Assembly: GCF_020520425.1 (NCBI RefSeq)
Contig: NC_079491.1
Coordinates: forward strand, 22,311,449 to 22,375,448
DNA: 64,000 nt
Direction: 5' to 3'
Source: Spinacia oleracea
Taxonomy: Eukaryota; Streptophyta; Magnoliopsida; Caryophyllales; Amaranthaceae
Position 1 is the stretch's first letter. Each line of letters starts with the position of its first letter. Positions 59,401-64,000 of the stretch are shown piece by piece. Made by a program: the position numbers and the translations under genes. The notes under the pieces were generated by a model. It saw nothing but the letters and a program-made list of their open reading frames with translations, searched no databases and was not told the DNA's origin.

Positions 59401-61274
59401 GTAACATCAAAGCCTAGTCTCAACAATTATAATCTTATGTTACCAAAGACTTTATCTAATGAAACACTTGCATCCTCAAAAACATTAGGATATGAACTGA
59501 GTCTGTCAACACTAACAATTGAGCAAGTGCAAAAACACCACATAGTACCTTCCTTCCACATTCATTTGTGTTTTAAATTGCATAAAACTCCTAAATGCTC
59601 CATTTGACCATCCATCATTTATACAATGAAACTTTTACATTTACCTCCTCGACCTTGAATGCACACCAAGATACCGGAAAAACTTCTTCCCAATGGAATC
59701 CTTCCAAGCTTTGTTTCTACCATTACAAAGTTACGTCATATTACTCCTTAGTTCTACTTAACATTGATTCCTTTAGCTTTAAATTATCCCTACAAAGTGT
59801 TAACTCAACAATGGCAGATCTTTTATTGACTTCTAAATAGTAATCAGAAACAAAAGTACACTACAAGCCCATGAGACATCTCCCTTTTAATTGACCTAGC
59901 AAGCTCGGATATGGCCTTGTTTGGCAATTAGCAGTTAGTTGTTACTTGTTAGCTGGTTTGTCTAGCTATTAGATGTTAGTTGTTTGTAGTAGCTGGTTTG
60001 ACTAGCTGGTTGAATTAGCTGCGTTGAATTAGCTGCGTGTGTAAAGGGTTTGGTAAATTAGTTGTTAGCTATTAGTTGTTTTAATGTATAAATGACCATT
60101 AAGGTCATTGACATAAAGTGATATAGGTAGGTAAGGGTTGTAGTTTTATTCAATAATTGTACAAAATTGTCATTTTACACCCATTTCTTCAAACCTCTGA
60201 TTGAAAAAGCTCATAAGTTGAGCTTTTTAAATTAGCTTTTTCATCCCAAAACTTTCTTCTACACCTTTCCTAACCAAACACTTCCATTAGCTTTTTGAAA
60301 TGGTCAAACCTCTAATGCACCTCAAAAAGCTCTTTTTTCTCCAACCTCTCATAACCAAACACTCTGTAGTCCATAACTATTGCCTACAATAAATGGCTTT
60401 AGATTGATCCTTGATAAGCTATAGCATCGAGTAGAAAACATTAGGTATCCCTCCCTGCCCACATCCTAAAATAAGTTATGGCTTCGAAATCTATGTAAAT
60501 TTGTCCAGCAACTTAATAACAAGAGATTCTTCAGTTGAGGACTAAGCAAGAAATATTAAGTCTACGCCACCATGGAAAATATAAGCATCAAAATCATGTG
60601 ACCAAGTCCACCATATAGAAAATCAATTTGGAATCCAACTGTCACCAATTGACCAAGTCCCTAAACCAAACAGTTCGTCCAAGAATGATAAGTCATTGTT
60701 CTTTTCCAGTACCCAAACCGTTGTATACCACAATTTTGCAAATGTATTTGCATTGCTCCATAAGTGTTGTATTTTCATTTTACCTCCAAACTGAGATTGC
60801 TAATGCAGATGGTGCTTTTTATTTATTTAACAGAATTGACAAGTCTAGTTACTTGTTGCAAAACATTACCTTGTCAAGTAACCTCTTGGGGTCTTGAAAG
60901 GCCTTTTTCCTGGCCCATTGATGAAATAAACGTGAAACAAGTGCTCGGTCCTCCACATCAAACCTGTAACGAAGTTATGATAAAAGTTCACAAATATAAA
61001 GTTTCACATCAACTCTATCATTATCAGTTAACAATTATCAATTCTATTAACGGATAAAAGTGCCCATGGGAAATTACTTTTTCAAAAAACTATTTCCACT
61101 GAACGATTCTAAGTTTCTCAGCTCCTCGGATGCTTCTATATTTCTTGTATCATCCGACACTTCAACTATTTTGAAGCTAGGAGAATTATTTCCCATTACA
61201 GCTCCCCCGAGTTCCACAACTTCAGGCCGGATTTTGACAGATGGTACTTCCTTTACAGCTAAATTCAAGTCAGC
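56477..61274 (-). CDS. Unrecognised multi-exon gene, C-terminal six exons
   Basis: Exons on the minus strand, in transcript order: 61274-61078, 60963-60870, 58903-58853, 57706-57644, 57495-57436 and 56569-56477. All have AG acceptors and GT donors, and the frame stays open through all joins (phase 2 at the first join, phase 0 after). The protein ends in a TAA at 56,477. Readable parts: [113 protein letters not shown] and [14 protein letters not shown]...VEEYYNVDA. It is charged, mostly helical in character and soluble, with no signal peptide or membrane segment in this part. I do not recognise the family. A further exon at 62,314-62,251 is likely; the start is not found. Confidence 0.72.
59915..60370 (-). 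mobile_element. hAT-like MITE in an intron of the unknown gene
   Basis: Read on the minus strand it begins AGAGTGTTTGGTTATGAGAG and ends ACTGCTAATTGCCAAACAAG, with repeated TAGCTGGTTTGACTAGCTGG-type motifs near the second end. The hAT-like MITE at 39,390-40,039 has the same motifs in the opposite orientation. A target duplication was not clear. Confidence 0.6.
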
Positions 61275-62250
61275 CTGCAAATCAGGAACATGCATGGAGC
61301 GACTAAACGTTGTTACTCTATCAAAGAAAAATTGCTTAAGGAGACTGCAGTAGCATAGTAAGTATCAAAATGCTTAAACATCAAACAAGAAATAGACCTC
61401 TCCTCTTTCCTACTTTCTAAAAGAAAAGATAACTATACAAAGAACATTGTCCTATACAAGCATGATAAACCAAAATCAGCCTTCCACAAAAGTTGACAGA
61501 TTAAATATTTGTCTTTCAGTTTCAAGTTGACCTAATTGAATTGTGAATTCTGACAAAGTTTAAGGTAGGCAAGATCAAATATGCATTTTTTTTTCTGCTG
61601 CATTCCTTTCACCTTCCTCTCCTGAGATGAAATATGACCTTTCCTTCTTCAGACCTGTCACAGCTTGTATACACAGGTAAATTTTTGAAGAATTAGATGC
61701 CTTACAACAGTTAGTCCTCTCTCGTGATTGGGAGGAGATTCTTTTCAATAGACTAGTGATGGACTCCTGATCACCTAGTTTGTTTATAATTTTCTCATTA
61801 ATGATTCCTTCCATATTAAAAATACAACGAAGAGGAAGTACTTATCATCAGCCGTCTCATAGTAGAAAATTGTATCTGTCTAACAATGCTTGTAAACAAA
61901 CTGGCTTAGATACTTCTCTACAAAAAGACACTAGCACAAAACTATACAAATCAAGGCTGACAAATAGTACAGAAGTCATCATCACTAAAGACTCACCTTT
62001 CCCCTCTACAACAACTTACTTTTATTTGAAGCTTTCCTTCAAATAGAAGTTAAATAATTAATTTGGATGGACTATCATGTATCTCGCTACTTTTACATGC
62101 AATTTGTCAAAATACTTGCTCTGTTTTTCCTTACCAAAGTATTAATCAATTACAGTAAGGGTTGTGGGGATTATCCTAATACTACATAGCAATTTATCGT
62201 ATACCTGTGATTGCTTTCACCTAGATTAAACAAGGTGGCATATAACTTAC

Positions 62251-62314
62251 AGTCTGCAGTTCTGTCAATGAATGTTTCTGTAGCTCTTGGTGATAGTAAA
62301 ATTGTAATTTACCT
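62251..62314 (-). CDS. Possible upstream exon of the unknown minus-strand gene
   Basis: A 64-bp segment with a good acceptor (GGTAACAG) and a consensus donor (GTAAGT) on the minus strand. In one frame it reads GKLQFYYHQELQKHSLTELQ and then T, and ends in phase 0, which fits the phase-0 start of the exon at 61,274. Supported by splice signals and frame only. Confidence 0.45.
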
Positions 62315-64000
62315 CTGTTACCAGCTACTGATTGTTTCTTATTCTGTTTTCAAAGCGATATCACATTCTTAAGCTGATTAATAAGTTATTTTTAGTGTTC
62401 TTGAGTTATTCTAATTTGAATGGCATGCAGGCGTGCTATGTTTTTCGTACTCTGCCTTTCACCTTAAGTACCAATGTCAAATCATTGATACTCCAGCATG
62501 GGTATGGAACTATGGACCCCTGAGTCCCTGACAGTTGACACTTTATTTTAGACAAAAGTTAGATTTCCATTACGTAGTCGAGTCTAATACTTGAGCACAT
62601 ACCCTAGTCTAACATGCGTACCCATAACTTGTGTGCTCATTTCCCCTATACCTTTTCTAATGACAGAAAAATAAATTATTTTCTAGGCATATATATCAAT
62701 TCAAAAGCCTGCACATAACAGCAAATAACTATGCAGACAAAACTGACTCCCATTCAATATAGCTTCATTTGCAGAAATTAGGGGCGCTTTCATACATAGC
62801 ATCACATCATAATGTCACCTCAATCAATGCTTGATGGAGTCTGAGAGTACATCAAACCTCTGTATTGACATATTAGTCTATCAAATATTCTAAAGATTTG
62901 GCGCTACTGAAATCCATCACCTTAACAGAAAAGCTAACTCAAACATAAAATGATTGAATGTTCCTAATTCTACTTTCCAACTTTCCACAAAATCAACTCC
63001 TTTCATGAGTTTTATAAAGTTACCATATCCAATATTGGTTCTCTAAAATTATATTTGTCCCTAAAATACCTTCTCAAACGATTTTTCTTACCTAACATCC
63101 CTTTTACTCATGTAATATAATTATCACACTTAAGCAAGATAATGAAGGGTGAGAATTAGCAATGATAAAAAAAATAAAAAATAAAAACAAGTCGAAAAAA
63201 TTATAGAACGTATAACTCCCTCTCCCTCTATCCCAGTAAATATTACCAGTTCACATTTTCAGCTTGCACAAACTTTTAAATATCAGTATATCACACAAGC
63301 TTGTCTTTTTTTATTCCCATGTCAAAAGTACCCCAAATCATTTTAATTTGTGTGGTTTCAGTTAAACCAAGTGTCAAATCAATTACATTTTAAGGCTAAG
63401 TAATATGGGAAATTGTATGAAATGAAGGTAATCAATTAAACTATTTTTGTAACTGGACATCTGTACTAATATTTTATAACAGGAAATTTTTCTTGCCAAT
63501 TGTTATTTCCATGTATTTTCATTTTTATATATTTTCTAAAATCATGTGTTAATCCTCTCTACCTATCTCTTCCCTTCTCCAGTTCTCCTCCTCCAACTAC
63601 TCCCCTCCCATGTCCTTTGACCATTAACTTCCCAATTAATTACTTTCAACATTTTCACCTCCAATTTCACTTCAGAAACTTTTATCAAACTTCAAACCCA
63701 TCCTCATCCTGTGTTTTGGAATTTTAATTTTCATCCTTTATCTTTCCTGTTAGATAGACAAAGAAGAACGCTTTTAATTTTAAGAAAAAAATATGTGCGT
63801 CACACAGGCTAAAAAACTAGTTCTAATTCGAAAATCAGATGGATGGAATGGTAATGACAAAAAATGAAAAACCCAAAAATAAGGACAAGTGCAAGAATGT
63901 GAAAATAGAGATTATTGCTAATGGTTCACCATAGCTCAAACATTAAAGGGCTAGAGGCACAGATAAACATTGGCATCCGCCACACACACACACAGGCCGG
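62315..64000. other. Unassigned region upstream of the minus-strand gene
   Basis: No exon is convincing. A degraded Stowaway-like end (CTCCCTCTCCCTCTATCCCA) is at about 63,216. A short (CA)n run is at about 63,979-63,994. The 5' exons and promoter of the minus-strand gene may lie here or beyond the window. Confidence 0.35.

Noticed and set aside
60628..60897. 89-codon plus-strand open frame
   Set aside because: It overlaps a supported minus-strand exon and its intron and has no motif.
61575..61814. 79-codon minus-strand frame as an exon of the unknown gene
   Set aside because: I could not find a splice pair that keeps the frame with the exon at 61,274; left as intron until transcripts show otherwise.

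Overview
The window is plant nuclear DNA, AT-rich and intron-bearing, from a eudicot. The support is an FHY1/FHL-type phytochrome A partner, a plant DUF3527 protein, a group IIc WRKY factor with the conserved R-type intron, and many plant transposons (Ty3/gypsy chromovirus, mariner-like, Stowaway, Tourist, hAT, Helitron, SINE). Caryophyllales is possible, but no single gene here proves the family or species. Reading was by eye, so splice sites are inferred from GT/AG signals, frame continuity and family motifs.

Layout. 1-3,060: a decayed minus-strand Myb/SANT-like gene split by a 2.2 kb solo LTR with a perfect 5-bp target duplication. 3,487-4,069: a small Helitron. About 4,950-9,213: the FHY1/FHL-like gene (+), with a probable long 5'UTR intron that has collected a Stowaway MITE and a SINE. 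9,214-12,000: intergenic, with a 7-mer tandem repeat, a SINE and a Stowaway MITE. About 12,000-15,454: the DUF3527 gene (+), with a 5'UTR intron and two upstream ORFs. 15,455-18,300: intergenic, with a second Stowaway. About 18,370-21,797: the 3' part of a minus-strand chromovirus. 21,850-23,568: a wrecked mariner-like transposase (-). 23,722-36,659: two tandem, nearly identical, defective gypsy copies. 36,660-41,300: intergenic, dense in MITEs and SINEs.

41,315-54,678 is one WRKY49-like gene (+) of three exons. Its introns (3.6 and 8.7 kb) hold a Tourist MITE, a minus-strand Helitron, two SINEs, a 3.8 kb MULE-like element filled with TATAGTAACTAT-type repeats, a hAT-like element filled with TCGGGT repeats, a Stowaway MITE and a MITE with palindromic ends. 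From 56,477 to at least 61,274 (probably 62,314) there is a minus-strand multi-exon gene whose protein I do not recognise; its 5' end was not found.

The genes are independent units, not a pathway: a light-signalling shuttle, a DUF3527 protein, a transcription factor and an unknown. The most unusual material is in the WRKY introns and in the shared mutations of the tandem gypsy copies.
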